Below are positions 41,905 through 50,335 of a stretch of DNA of 64,000 nt, in pieces; the stretch's first letter is position 1; each line of letters opens with the position of its first letter. The translations under genes were made by a program, and so were the position numbers. This DNA is from Heyndrickxia oleronia (GTDB taxonomy: Bacteria > Bacillota > Bacilli > Bacillales > Bacillaceae_C): contig NZ_CP065424.1 in NCBI RefSeq assembly GCF_017809215.1, positions 5,122,501 through 5,186,500 on the forward strand. The letters run 5' to 3'. A model generated the notes under the pieces. That model searched no databases and was not told where the DNA came from. It saw nothing but the letters and a program-made list of their open reading frames with translations.

Positions 41905-43213
41905 ATTTCTCCCCCTTAATATCCCATGGCTGCCACTTACCGTCATACTGATAGTACCATGTCGGTTCAAAGAGAAGGATTTTATTGATTGAATCATAAT
42001 CAAGCTGATATCCGACTAAGATATTTTCAATTTTTTTATGATCAATTTTATCATCTTTTAACAATGACTCTAAGACACTAGAAGCACTAGGTAATTCAAC
42101 CTCTTGATAATCAGTCATTAGGAGGCTTCCCATCTCATCTATATATGGGCGCTCATATTCATATATCTGTGATTCTCCCCAGCTTTGCACAATCTCTGCA
42201 AGATGATTATTATTAAAAACAGGAATTCCATTCATGAATAAGCGAAAAATGACTTGGCTTTTTTCTTGATTTTTACTGAAGTAACGAAAGTCATCATTCC
42301 ACCCTCCATTTTGATTAACAAAATCAATACTACGTTTGATTAAGTCTTTTCCATTATGATAATTCCCTGTTTTCTCACCCGGATTAATAAAAGATATTGT
42401 ACCTAGATCTGTTTTTGCATTCAAAAAGCTAGTCCCGTCATTATATCCGATATTATTTCCATCGAGACTTTTCTCTACGACTTTCGGATCTGGAAATAAA
42501 GCATTTTTATATCTTTCAATAATATCTCCATCTAATTTATCCCAGTAATATCTATTTCGGTTAAGTTTCACACTATCTTTAGGTAATAATAAGGATCTGC
42601 CATTTGTTACTTTGTAGGAATCATATGGAACATAAGATTCATTTTTGTTTTTAATTTTATTCACAAATGCTTGTAAACTAGTATAACTCGCTGATCCACT
42701 AAATACTTTATTAGCATTATCTTTAGTGTTGATAAAATAGGCAGTTGCCACCTTTTGTGATGGATTTGATAAATCAATTACCAATTTATCAAATTCTTCA
42801 TTAGGTATTTCACGATCACTAACACGTAGAACACCTTTATAAAGCTCAAACGGAACAAGATCTGGGAATTCTATGATTAGCTTATTCGGACCATACAGCA
42901 CTTTATTTATATCATTGTTCCTATATGCTTTTGCTTCGCCTATATCATAGAATTTCCAAGCAGCTATCTCATCCATCACACGATTAATTTCGGTTTCATT
43001 CGTAGTTCCAACGTAATGGTCATTTTCGTGAAAAACCAACTTATTAGGCTGTACAATTTCCTTTACTTCCTTCGGTTCAACTACTTCCTTTACCGGCTCA
43101 GAATTGCTAATTTCCTCATAATTAACTTGGAAAGTCCATAATGTCCACGTCAAATAAATACTTACTCCTACGAGAAATACAAGAATAACTGTTTTCATTG
43201 TTTCATATTTCAT
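41891..43213 (-). CDS. walH: WalRK regulatory protein WalH (YycH)
   Basis: A 440-residue protein with a single N-terminal anchor (MKTVILVFLVGVSIYLTWTL) and a long outer domain. In B. subtilis WalH binds WalK and WalI to form a membrane complex that restrains WalK autophosphorylation. Family motifs include YLTWTLWTFQ and the NPGEKTGNYHNGKDLIKRS segment. The ATG at 43213 overlaps the walK stop (ATGA), and the frame to 43219 begins with an unsupported TTG. The order walK, walH, walI, walJ is the standard one. Full length. Confidence 0.93.
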   Translation of the reverse strand: MKYETMKTVILVFLVGVSIYLTWTLWTFQVNYEEISNSEPVKEVVEPKEVKEIVQPNKLVFHENDHYVGTTNETEINRVMDEIAAWKFYDIGEAKAYRNNDINKVLYGPNKLIIEFPDLVPFELYKGVLRVSDREIPNEEFDKLVIDLSNPSQKVATAYFINTKDNANKVFSGSASYTSLQAFVNKIKNKNESYVPYDSYKVTNGRSLLLPKDSVKLNRNRYYWDKLDGDIIERYKNALFPDPKVVEKSLDGNNIGYNDGTSFLNAKTDLGTISFINPGEKTGNYHNGKDLIKRSIDFVNQNGGWNDDFRYFSKNQEKSQVIFRLFMNGIPVFNNNHLAEIVQSWGESQIYEYERPYIDEMGSLLMTDYQEVELPSASSVLESLLKDDKIDHKKIENILVGYQLDYDSINKILLFEPTWYYQYDGKWQPWDIKGEKYGLE

Positions 43214-45027
43214 GACCAATCATCCTCTTGCGTGCGATCATATGGGAGGGTTAAATAAATCGTTGTGCCCTTTCCTTCCTCACTTCTGGCCCATATTTCA
43301 CCACCATGTGCTTCTACCATTTCTTTTGCTATAGCAAGTCCTAAACCAGAACCGCCCATTTTTCTTGTTCGTGCTTTATCAACCCGATAAAAACGCTCAA
43401 AAATTTTCTTAAGATTATCCTTAGGTATTCCCATTCCTTGATCGGAAATACTAAGTTCAACCATTTCCTCTAGTTCTCGCGCCCGAAAAGTAATTTGTCC
43501 TCCCTCAGGAGAATATTTTAATGCATTTGAAATAATATTATCGAGAACTTGAGTTAATTTATCTAAGTCAACCTCTACAAATACACCCGCATTTGGTAAT
43601 TTACGTTTAAACGTAACATTTTGATCTTTTGCCATTTCGAAGCGATCAATCACATGATGGAAATATTCGATAATGTTGACCCATTCTTTGTTCAATTGGT
43701 AATCCCGACTATCCATTTTTGAAAGCTTCAGCAAATCATTCACAAGACGTATCATACGTTCCGTTTCATTTTGTGTGACGGTTAGGAACCTTGGTGCAAT
43801 TTCCTTATCATCTATTGCTCCCTCAGCTAATGCCTCTAAATAACTTCGCATTGTAGTCAGTGGAGTTCTTAATTCATGTGAAACATTTGATACGAATTCT
43901 CTTCTTTCCATATCGATTTTTTCCTGCTCGGTAACATCATGAAGCACCGTAATTAATCCACTAACAAAACCTGTTTCACTTTGTATAATTGAAAAACTTG
44001 CTCTTAAAATATACGGTTCTTCTTTTGTACTAAAGTCTAAGATAATCGAATCTTGTTCTTTTAATAAATCTTCAAATTGGTGTAAATCCTCAATATTCAA
44101 TAATGATACTAGCTCTTGAGAGAGGACTGTTTCACGTGAAACATCTAGCATTTCAGCAGCGGGATTATTAATCAGAATGATTTTCCCTTTTCGATCCGTA
44201 GCAATGACACCATCTGTCATATGTGCAAGGATTGAGTCTAATTTACGCCGTTCCCCTTCCGTTGTTGCTTGGGCTTCTTGAAGCTTTTTAGTCATGTGAT
44301 TAAAGCTATATGCTAATTGACCAATTTCATCATTTCCATATACTTTTACTTTCCTGGAGAAATTACCCTTCGCCATTGCCATCGCTTGTCTACGCATATC
44401 AGCTATTGGTCGCGTAATCGTCTGGGCTAGTACAATCCCGAGCATAGCTGTAATAACCATGGCAATGGCTGTTCCAGTAGTGAAAATTTTATTAATCTCA
44501 TTGATTTCTTTATAAACAGATTCAATTTTCCCAACGATATAAATATAACCCGTATCATTACTATTTAATTGAATAGGATTAACTAGAACCCAAATCCTTT
44601 TACCAGCTTTATCAATAAATCGTCTATCCCATTTTTTACCTGATACAAGTGCTCGTTTAATGTTAATATCAGTAACCCTCTGCCCTGTGACTGATTGATT
44701 GCTTGAATCAGATGTTCCCAGGATCACACCATTACTATCTATAAGGCGAATTTCCTCTATATCGTTCGTTTCATTATCAGATAGTATTTTATGAATTTTA
44801 CTGGACATATCTTCATTGGTATTATTGTCACTTTTCATTGCTTCACGAATTAAATATTCTAGACTCTTTACCCGACCTTCAATTGAACTCGTGAAGTTTT
44901 GTTGTAGCTTTTCTTCCAATTTGTTAACAAAGTAAACCCCAATAATTTCCATAGAAATTAATATAAGCAAAATAAAGATTAATACAAATTTCAAATGTAT
45001 TGACTGAAAGAATCCAACCTTTTTCAT
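43210..45027 (-). CDS. walK: Sensor histidine kinase WalK (YycG)
   Basis: The 605-residue essential kinase of the cell-wall two-component system. Two membrane segments (residues 9-30 and 182-203) flank an extracellular Cache-like domain. HAMP (204-258), PAS (about 262-370), HisKA with the phosphorylated histidine in FVSNVSHELRTPLTTMRSYL, and the ATP-binding domain with DNIISNALKYSPEGG (N box), ISDQGMGIP (G1) and GSGLGLAIAKEMVEAHGG (G2). It phosphorylates WalR. Located four bases downstream of walR; start preceded by AGGAGTAATGGA. Full length. Confidence 0.97.
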   Translation of the reverse strand: MKKVGFFQSIHLKFVLIFILLILISMEIIGVYFVNKLEEKLQQNFTSSIEGRVKSLEYLIREAMKSDNNTNEDMSSKIHKILSDNETNDIEEIRLIDSNGVILGTSDSSNQSVTGQRVTDINIKRALVSGKKWDRRFIDKAGKRIWVLVNPIQLNSNDTGYIYIVGKIESVYKEINEINKIFTTGTAIAMVITAMLGIVLAQTITRPIADMRRQAMAMAKGNFSRKVKVYGNDEIGQLAYSFNHMTKKLQEAQATTEGERRKLDSILAHMTDGVIATDRKGKIILINNPAAEMLDVSRETVLSQELVSLLNIEDLHQFEDLLKEQDSIILDFSTKEEPYILRASFSIIQSETGFVSGLITVLHDVTEQEKIDMERREFVSNVSHELRTPLTTMRSYLEALAEGAIDDKEIAPRFLTVTQNETERMIRLVNDLLKLSKMDSRDYQLNKEWVNIIEYFHHVIDRFEMAKDQNVTFKRKLPNAGVFVEVDLDKLTQVLDNIISNALKYSPEGGQITFRARELEEMVELSISDQGMGIPKDNLKKIFERFYRVDKARTRKMGGSGLGLAIAKEMVEAHGGEIWARSEEGKGTTIYLTLPYDRTQEDDWS

Positions 45028-45031
45028 TCCA

Positions 45032-45742
45032 TTACTCCTGTTCAGGATTGCGTAAATAATAGCCTACTCCTCGTCTTGTTACAATCCATATTGGGTGACT
45101 TGGATTATCCTCAACTTTTTCCCTTAAGCGTCTTACAGTTACGTCGACTGTACGTACATCGCCATAATAATCATAACCCCAAACTGTTTGAAGCAGGTGT
45201 TCCCTCGTCATTACTTGACCAATATGCTGGGCTAAGTAATATAGCAGCTCAAATTCACGATGAGTTAATTCAATTGTTTCGCCACGTTTTGACACAATAT
45301 AAGCATCAGGATGAATCACTAATGATCCAATCGCTATCTCGCTACTCTTTTCCTCTTCTTCAGTTTGAGTAGCTACCTGCTGATGTCTTCGTAAATTTGC
45401 TTTCACACGTGCAATTAATTCTCTTGTACTAAAAGGCTTCGTTACATAATCATCAGCTCCGAGCTCTAGTCCAATAATCTTATCAATTTCAGAGTCCTTG
45501 GCAGTCAGCATAACAATTGGCATCTCATACTTTTTGCGGACTTCTCTACATACCTCAATCCCATCACGTTTTGGGAGCATAATATCAAGAATTAATAAAT
45601 CTGGATTCAATTCCTCGACCATCTTGATAGCTTCATCACCATCATATGCACAATGGACGGTATATCCCTCTTTCTTTAAATTGAACTGAAGGATATCAGC
45701 AATTGGTTTTTCATCGTCTACGACTAATATCGTCTTATCCAT
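45032..45742 (-). CDS. walR: Response regulator WalR (YycF)
   Basis: A 236-residue OmpR-type regulator. The receiver domain (1-120) has the acidic pocket VVDDEKPI, the phosphoacceptor Asp in LLILDIMLPKRDG, and the conserved Lys in ADDYVTKPFSTREL. The C-terminal winged helix (135-230) ends with GYDYYGDVRTVDVTVRRLRE and RRGVGYYL. WalR controls autolysin and wall metabolism genes at tandem TGTWAH boxes. First gene of the walRKHIJ operon. Start preceded by AGGGGAG. Essential in Bacillus. Confidence 0.97.
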   Translation of the reverse strand: MDKTILVVDDEKPIADILQFNLKKEGYTVHCAYDGDEAIKMVEELNPDLLILDIMLPKRDGIEVCREVRKKYEMPIVMLTAKDSEIDKIIGLELGADDYVTKPFSTRELIARVKANLRRHQQVATQTEEEEKSSEIAIGSLVIHPDAYIVSKRGETIELTHREFELLYYLAQHIGQVMTREHLLQTVWGYDYYGDVRTVDVTVRRLREKVEDNPSHPIWIVTRRGVGYYLRNPEQE

Positions 45743-46248
45743 TTAACTACTCCCCTAACTATTATTTATAAAATTAATATTCCGACCTACATATAAAAAA
45801 TCAGTTTAATTCTTAAACGTATTATTTTCGTTTCAATCATTAATTTTTCATATTATATGAATGAGCATTCCATTTCTCTTTACTATCTATAAAAATAAGC
45901 ATTTTCGGTATAATCACTAAATGAATGATCTCATCTATTCTAGAACAAACATCTAGTTATTTGAAGGTAATACGGCAAAAATCTTAAAATTCCTCTATTT
46001 TAATTTAACATGTTCTTTTCATGAATTCATCTTTTATGCCAAATTAGGTTTTTCCATTATTGCCATTTCCCTAACAAAAAGAATAAACTTCTTACTGATT
46101 ATTCGTCTCTAATCAAGACTATGTTTTTATAAAGTTTGCAACTCTTTTATTAGCGAATTGAAGGATGTTTACGGTCCTTAACCTATATTTATTCTTACAA
46201 CTTTACCAAACAACAAGGTAAATATCTTTAATTAATGGATAGTTCTAA
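45743..46248. other. walR leader and promoter region
   Basis: About 500 bases of AT-rich DNA without a gene. It should hold the walR promoter, but no -35/-10 pair stands out clearly. Confidence 0.4.
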
Positions 46249-46283
46249 AAAAAGTGAGAGTATCCATTATTGGATACCCTCAG
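46249..46283 (-). terminator. Terminator of the M23 peptidase gene
   Basis: GAGAGTATCCA (46256-46266) pairs with TGGATACCCTC (46271-46281); the minus strand ends in TTTTTTT. Strong hairpin. Confidence 0.85.
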
Positions 46284-46301
46284 CTTTTCCTAGTTCCTTA
46301 T

Positions 46302-47771
46302 TTATAAATAACTTAATGGATTCATTAAATTTCCATCTTTGTATACTTCAAAATGTAGATGAATACCAGTAGCATCTCCTGTTGCTCCCATGACCCCAAT
46401 GGCTGATCCCTTTGGTACTATTTCACCGGCGGAAACATTGATTGAGCTTAAATGAGCGTAGACTGTACGGAATCCATTATTATGATCAATAATAATTTTA
46501 TTTCCGTAACCGCCATCCCAGCCTGCAAATACAACTCTTCCATTATCTGCTGCTTTAATCGTACGATTACTCGGTCTTGCGATATCAATTCCTTTGTGCA
46601 TACTACCCCATCTTTGACCAAGCTGACTGGAGATATAGCCCCCATTTGTTGGCCAAGCAAAATCACCAGATCCCCTAGATGGGGTTACCTTTGTCCCTAC
46701 GATGACAATGTGGTTAACAGGCTTTTTTAATACCTTCTCTTCATTTATATCTTTCTTTACTTGTTTACCATTTTCCTCAATGATAATATAAGTCAATTCA
46801 CTTTTTCCGTTTTTCCCCTTTTGTTTAACCTTTTTATCCCCTTTGTACATAGAAGGATCCTCGATAACCTCTTTTTTATATGGGATTTTTTCAATCCTAT
46901 GTATTTCCTTTTGAACCATAACATGAACAAGAGGCTCATATTCCGTAATATTTAATTCTTGTCCAATTTGAAGAATCGTGTCTTCACTTAAATCCGGATT
47001 TAATTGGAGCAATTTTTCTTCTTCTAATTGATGCTCTGCTGCAATTGATCCGAGTACATCTCCTTCTTTCACCTTATAAACTTGCTGTTTTCGCGTACCC
47101 TTTTGTAGATATTTTACGGCTTGATCCACAGTAAAGATGCTACCTGGATCTACTTTTGTATTATTAAATGAAACCTTTTCAGTAAATGAAACGTCTAATA
47201 GTCGAGATTGATTTTCTTTGAGTGGCGGCAACTCACTTGATTTTGTGCCAACAGCCTTTAATTGGGACAATTCCTTTTCAGAAACAAATCCTTGTTTAAG
47301 CTTTTGTAGGACCTTTTCAGCATCACTAGAATTTTTCACATATAATACAGGGCTATTATTAATGACTAGACCAACTGCCTCTGCATGAATGGTCAGTAAT
47401 TTTTTTACTCTATCAATTGTTTGCTCATTTTCAACTTGAGGTCGAAAAACTTGTTCTGGGATGTAGGTAAGTTTGTTTTCTAAAATGAGATGGTAATCTT
47501 TAAACCTTTCTTCCATACCATTCACTTCAGAATTAACAACGTCTTTGATAACATTTTTATCCGATACGGTACCCACAAATTCATCATTCATATATACATG
47601 GAAAACGGTTTCTATATTTGTATCTGCTGATGAAGAAATTACTTTGAAGAATATAGAAGAAAGAATAAGTGCTAAAATAACCGCTTTTTTGAATAGATTC
47701 ATTGATTGATGTTGAATGCTTTCTTTTGGAAACCCGGATGAGTAATGGAGTGATGTTCTTTTCCAATTCAT
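46302..47771 (-). CDS. M23 peptidase with LysM and G5 domains
   Basis: A 489-residue secreted cell-wall enzyme. It has an N-terminal membrane segment or signal (KKAVILALILSSIFFKVISS), a LysM motif in QVYKVKEGDVLGSIAAEHQL (residues 240-285), a G5-like domain (about 288-370) with EKIPYKKEVIEDPSMYKG, and a C-terminal M23 domain with the zinc ligands in GSMHKGIDIARPSNR and GIHLHFEVYKDG. M23 enzymes hydrolyse peptide cross-links in peptidoglycan. Start ATG at 47771 with GGGAGG. It sits directly upstream of walRK, the wall-stress system that controls such enzymes. Confidence 0.92.
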   Translation of the reverse strand: MNWKRTSLHYSSGFPKESIQHQSMNLFKKAVILALILSSIFFKVISSSADTNIETVFHVYMNDEFVGTVSDKNVIKDVVNSEVNGMEERFKDYHLILENKLTYIPEQVFRPQVENEQTIDRVKKLLTIHAEAVGLVINNSPVLYVKNSSDAEKVLQKLKQGFVSEKELSQLKAVGTKSSELPPLKENQSRLLDVSFTEKVSFNNTKVDPGSIFTVDQAVKYLQKGTRKQQVYKVKEGDVLGSIAAEHQLEEEKLLQLNPDLSEDTILQIGQELNITEYEPLVHVMVQKEIHRIEKIPYKKEVIEDPSMYKGDKKVKQKGKNGKSELTYIIIEENGKQVKKDINEEKVLKKPVNHIVIVGTKVTPSRGSGDFAWPTNGGYISSQLGQRWGSMHKGIDIARPSNRTIKAADNGRVVFAGWDGGYGNKIIIDHNNGFRTVYAHLSSINVSAGEIVPKGSAIGVMGATGDATGIHLHFEVYKDGNLMNPLSYL

Positions 47772-47887
47772 ACGTAAACCTCCCAAATTACTTAAAACAC
47801 GTCCAATTTACTAGGAAAATTGATTCAATTTTTTTCCCTTTATTACATTAACATAAAGTTTAAGAAAGTTTACACAATTTTTCATAA

Positions 47888-47912
47888 TGTAACATAATTG
47901 TATAAAAGGTTA
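47888..47912. promoter_or_regulatory. WalR-box-like site upstream of the M23 gene
   Basis: TGTAACATAATTGTATA agrees with the WalR consensus TGTWAH-5-TGTWAH in 11 of 12 fixed positions; the site is also part of an inverted repeat AATGTAAC/GTTACATT (47887-47914). It lies about 120 bases from the start of a wall peptidase gene next to walRK. Speculative but reasonable. Confidence 0.35.
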
Positions 47913-48089
47913 CATTTTCATCCAAAAAATGATAAAGCATTTCTTCTTTTTTCTGTACTATTTTAAGAGAGAATATGATGATAAGAAAAGGCTTTCATAG
48001 GGACTAACGAGAGGAGTATATATAGAAATCAATATATGAACATCCTTTTATTTCCATTGTTATTACAAATAGATTACAAAGGGATAGCA

Positions 48090-48134
48090 AAAAAAAAAGC
48101 GCTGCGAGAGTCTATGTCATCGCAGTGCTTTTTG
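48090..48134 (-). terminator. Terminator of the tRNA cluster
   Basis: AAAGCGCTGCGA with TCGCAGTGCTTT; on the minus strand it ends in a long T-run. It closes the transcript of the tRNA genes. Confidence 0.85.
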
Positions 48135-48136
48135 GA

Positions 48137-48209
48137 TGGCTCGGGACGGAATCGAACCGCCGACACATGGATTTTCAGTCCATTGCTCTACCGACTGAGC
48201 TACCGAGCC
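48137..48209 (-). tRNA. tRNA-Phe (GAA)
   Basis: On the minus strand it starts GGCTCGGTAGCTCAGTCGG, has D-stem GAGC, the anticodon loop CTGAAAA with GAA, variable loop, T-arm GGCGGTTCGATTCCGTC and acceptor CCGAGCC with discriminator A. CCA is not encoded. Standard cloverleaf, 73 nucleotides. Confidence 0.96.
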
Positions 48210-48319
48210 GTATATAATATGCATTTTATATATGTAATTGTAATTCGCCATCGTCTAATTTCAGAGAGCTTATTCATGCTGTCACTCAATTGGTACGCTG
48301 ATGTTTTGCTTTGTAGCTT

Positions 48320-48355
48320 ATTCGAACGTGCTCTTCCGACTGAGCTACCGAGCTG
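48320..48355 (-). pseudogene. Truncated tRNA-Phe-like copy
   Basis: The minus strand begins AGCTCGGTAGCTCAGTCGG, followed by AAGAGCA: 24 of 26 positions match the 5' half of the intact tRNA-Phe 140 bases downstream. After the D-arm it jumps to CGTTCGAAT, a T-loop-like word, with no anticodon arm. It cannot fold as a tRNA. The bases between it and the intact tRNA also include a repeated AGCTTATTC. Confidence 0.6.
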
Positions 48356-48370
48356 TATTTTTTATAAAAA

Positions 48371-48447
48371 TGGCGGTCCGGACGGGACTCGAACCCGCGA
48401 CCTCCTGCGTGACAGGCAGGCATTCTAACCAACTGAACTACCGGACC
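48371..48447 (-). tRNA. tRNA-Asp (GTC)
   Basis: The minus strand starts GGTCCGGTAGTTCAGTTGG, carries anticodon loop CTGTCAC with GTC, T-arm GCGGGTTCGAGTCCCGT and acceptor CCGGACC with discriminator G; CCA is encoded at 48371-48373. 77 nucleotides with CCA. Confidence 0.97.
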
Positions 48448-48465
48448 ACTTTATGATATATAGGA

Positions 48466-48538
48466 TGAGCCATGAAGGACTCGAACCTTCGACCCTCTGA
48501 TTAAAAGTCAGATGCTCTACCAACTGAGCTAATGGCTC
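48466..48538 (-). tRNA. tRNA-Lys (TTT)
   Basis: The minus strand starts GAGCCATTAGCTCAGTTGG and has anticodon loop CTTTTAA with TTT, T-arm GAAGGTTCGAGTCCTTC and acceptor ATGGCTC with discriminator A. CCA is not encoded. First gene of a tRNA-Lys, Asp, Phe cluster transcribed away from purA. Confidence 0.97.
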
Positions 48539-48740
48539 ATAATTTGAAAAACTAATAAACTCATTAATAATGAAGTTCTTAACTTTATTATTACTATTTC
48601 GTAACAACGTATTTTATATTAGCATAATATTATATAATCCTGCAACAAGTTTCGGCATTTTTCAGCAAAAAAATTTTATTCTTCATTTTCTAATATAGAA
48701 CTACGTATTTTAAATAAAGAATGGATATCACAAAAAAAAG

Positions 48741-48770
48741 AAAAAAAAGGCTTTTTATAGCCTTTTTTTT
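48741..48770 (-). terminator. Terminator of purA
   Basis: AAAAAAAAGGCT (48741-48752) with AGCCTTTTTTTT (48759-48770) and a short loop; T-run on both strands. The stretch 48539-48740 has no gene. Confidence 0.75.
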
Positions 48771-48844
48771 AATCAGACATCCTTAAGAAAATAAAAGGGC
48801 TGATTTCCCCAATTGTCCGTGCTACGCAAGTTGCTTACGATCTC

Positions 48845-50131
48845 TTATCTCCACACACTATGAATGATATTCGTTTGCTCACGGTCTGGACCTACTGAGA
48901 ACATAGATAATGATATTCCTGATAATTGAGATATACGTTCTAAATAGTGACGAGCATTAGCTGGTAATTCATCTAGTGTTTTACAAGCTGTAATATCCTC
49001 TGTCCAACCTGGAAGTTCTTCATAGATTGGCTCACATTCAGCTAAAATATTTAGATTTGCTGGGTACTCTTTAATAATTTCATCCTTATAACGGTATGCC
49101 ACACAAATTTTTACTGTTTCGATACCTGTAAGCACATCAATTGAATTAAGGGAAAGATCTGTAATCCCGCTCACACGACGAGCATGACGAACAACTACAC
49201 TATCAAACCAACCAACACGTCGTGGACGACCAGTTGTCGTGCCATATTCACGTCCTACTTCACGAATTTGTTGGCCAATTTCATCATGTAATTCCGTAGG
49301 GAATGGACCATCACCGACACGAGATGTATATGCCTTAGCCACTCCTACTACATGGTTAATCTTCGTTGGACCAACACCGGATCCGATTGTCACACCACCA
49401 GCAATTGGGTTAGAGGATGTAACAAATGGATAAGTACCTTGGTCAATATCAAGCATAACTCCTTGAGCACCTTCAAATAATACACGACGTCCTTCATCTA
49501 ATGCATCATTTAATACAACGGAAGTGTCACATACATATTGTTTTATTTGTTGACCATACTCAAAATATTCATCGAGTATATCTTCTAAATTGAACCCTTC
49601 TGTTTCATAGAAACGTTCAAGTAAACGGTTTTTTTCCTTTAAATTATGAGAAAGCTTCTCCTCAAAAATTTCTTTATCTAATAAATCAGCGATTCGGATT
49701 CCTACTCTAGCCGCTTTATCCATATATGCTGGTCCGATTCCCTTTTTCGTTGTACCGATTTTATTTGCCCCTTTTCTTTCCTCATCCATTTCATCAATTT
49801 TTAAATGGTAAGGAAGAATCACATGAGCTCGATTACTGATACGTAAATTATCTGTTGCTATTCCTCTATCGTGTAATCCTTTTAACTCTTGTACAAGCGC
49901 CTTTGGATCAACAACCATTCCATTTCCAATAACACTAATTTTATCCTTATAAAAAATTCCAGATGGAATTAGATGTAACTTATATGTTTCCCCATTAAAA
50001 CGAATGGTATGGCCTGCATTATTACCGCCTTGATAACGGGCAATGACCTCTGCATTTTCTGAAAGGAAATCGGTAATTTTCCCTTTTCCTTCATCTCCCC
50101 ATTGAGTTCCTACTACTACAACTGACGACAT
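48845..50131 (-). CDS. purA: Adenylosuccinate synthetase
   Basis: A 428-residue cytoplasmic enzyme that joins IMP and aspartate with GTP to adenylosuccinate, the first step from IMP to AMP. The GTP-binding loop GDEGKGKITD is at residues 12-21, after VVVVGTQW. Conserved IMP-binding parts are QGGNNAGHT, GTTKKGIGPAY and VGWFDSVVVRHA. The ATG at 50131, preceded by AGGTGCCAG, gives the normal N-terminus SSVVVVGTQWGDEG; the frame to 50194 is not used. Standard position between the tRNA cluster and dnaC. Full length. Confidence 0.98.
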   Translation of the reverse strand: MSSVVVVGTQWGDEGKGKITDFLSENAEVIARYQGGNNAGHTIRFNGETYKLHLIPSGIFYKDKISVIGNGMVVDPKALVQELKGLHDRGIATDNLRISNRAHVILPYHLKIDEMDEERKGANKIGTTKKGIGPAYMDKAARVGIRIADLLDKEIFEEKLSHNLKEKNRLLERFYETEGFNLEDILDEYFEYGQQIKQYVCDTSVVLNDALDEGRRVLFEGAQGVMLDIDQGTYPFVTSSNPIAGGVTIGSGVGPTKINHVVGVAKAYTSRVGDGPFPTELHDEIGQQIREVGREYGTTTGRPRRVGWFDSVVVRHARRVSGITDLSLNSIDVLTGIETVKICVAYRYKDEIIKEYPANLNILAECEPIYEELPGWTEDITACKTLDELPANARHYLERISQLSGISLSMFSVGPDREQTNIIHSVWR

Positions 50132-50283
50132 AATCTGGCACCTCCAATAAATATACTTACGTTCTCTATTCTTTACCTTTTCTATTTTACCCATTCAAAT
50201 AGAAAAGTCAACTGAAACACGAACATTAAATAGATTTACTATTATATTTATTCGTAGTTTAGTGAATTTCCATCAATAAAAAA

Positions 50284-50312
50284 AAGAATGGTAAAAAACC
50301 ATTCTCCTTTTC
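50284..50312 (-). terminator. Terminator of dnaC
   Basis: AGAATGGT with ACCATTCT around a run of A (50285-50305); on the minus strand the hairpin is followed by eight T. Confidence 0.85.
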
Positions 50313-50335
50313 ATTATAATCTATGATAACCACTC

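Noticed and set aside
48036..48607. Open frames across the tRNA cluster on both strands
   Set aside because: They read through tRNA genes and are artefacts.
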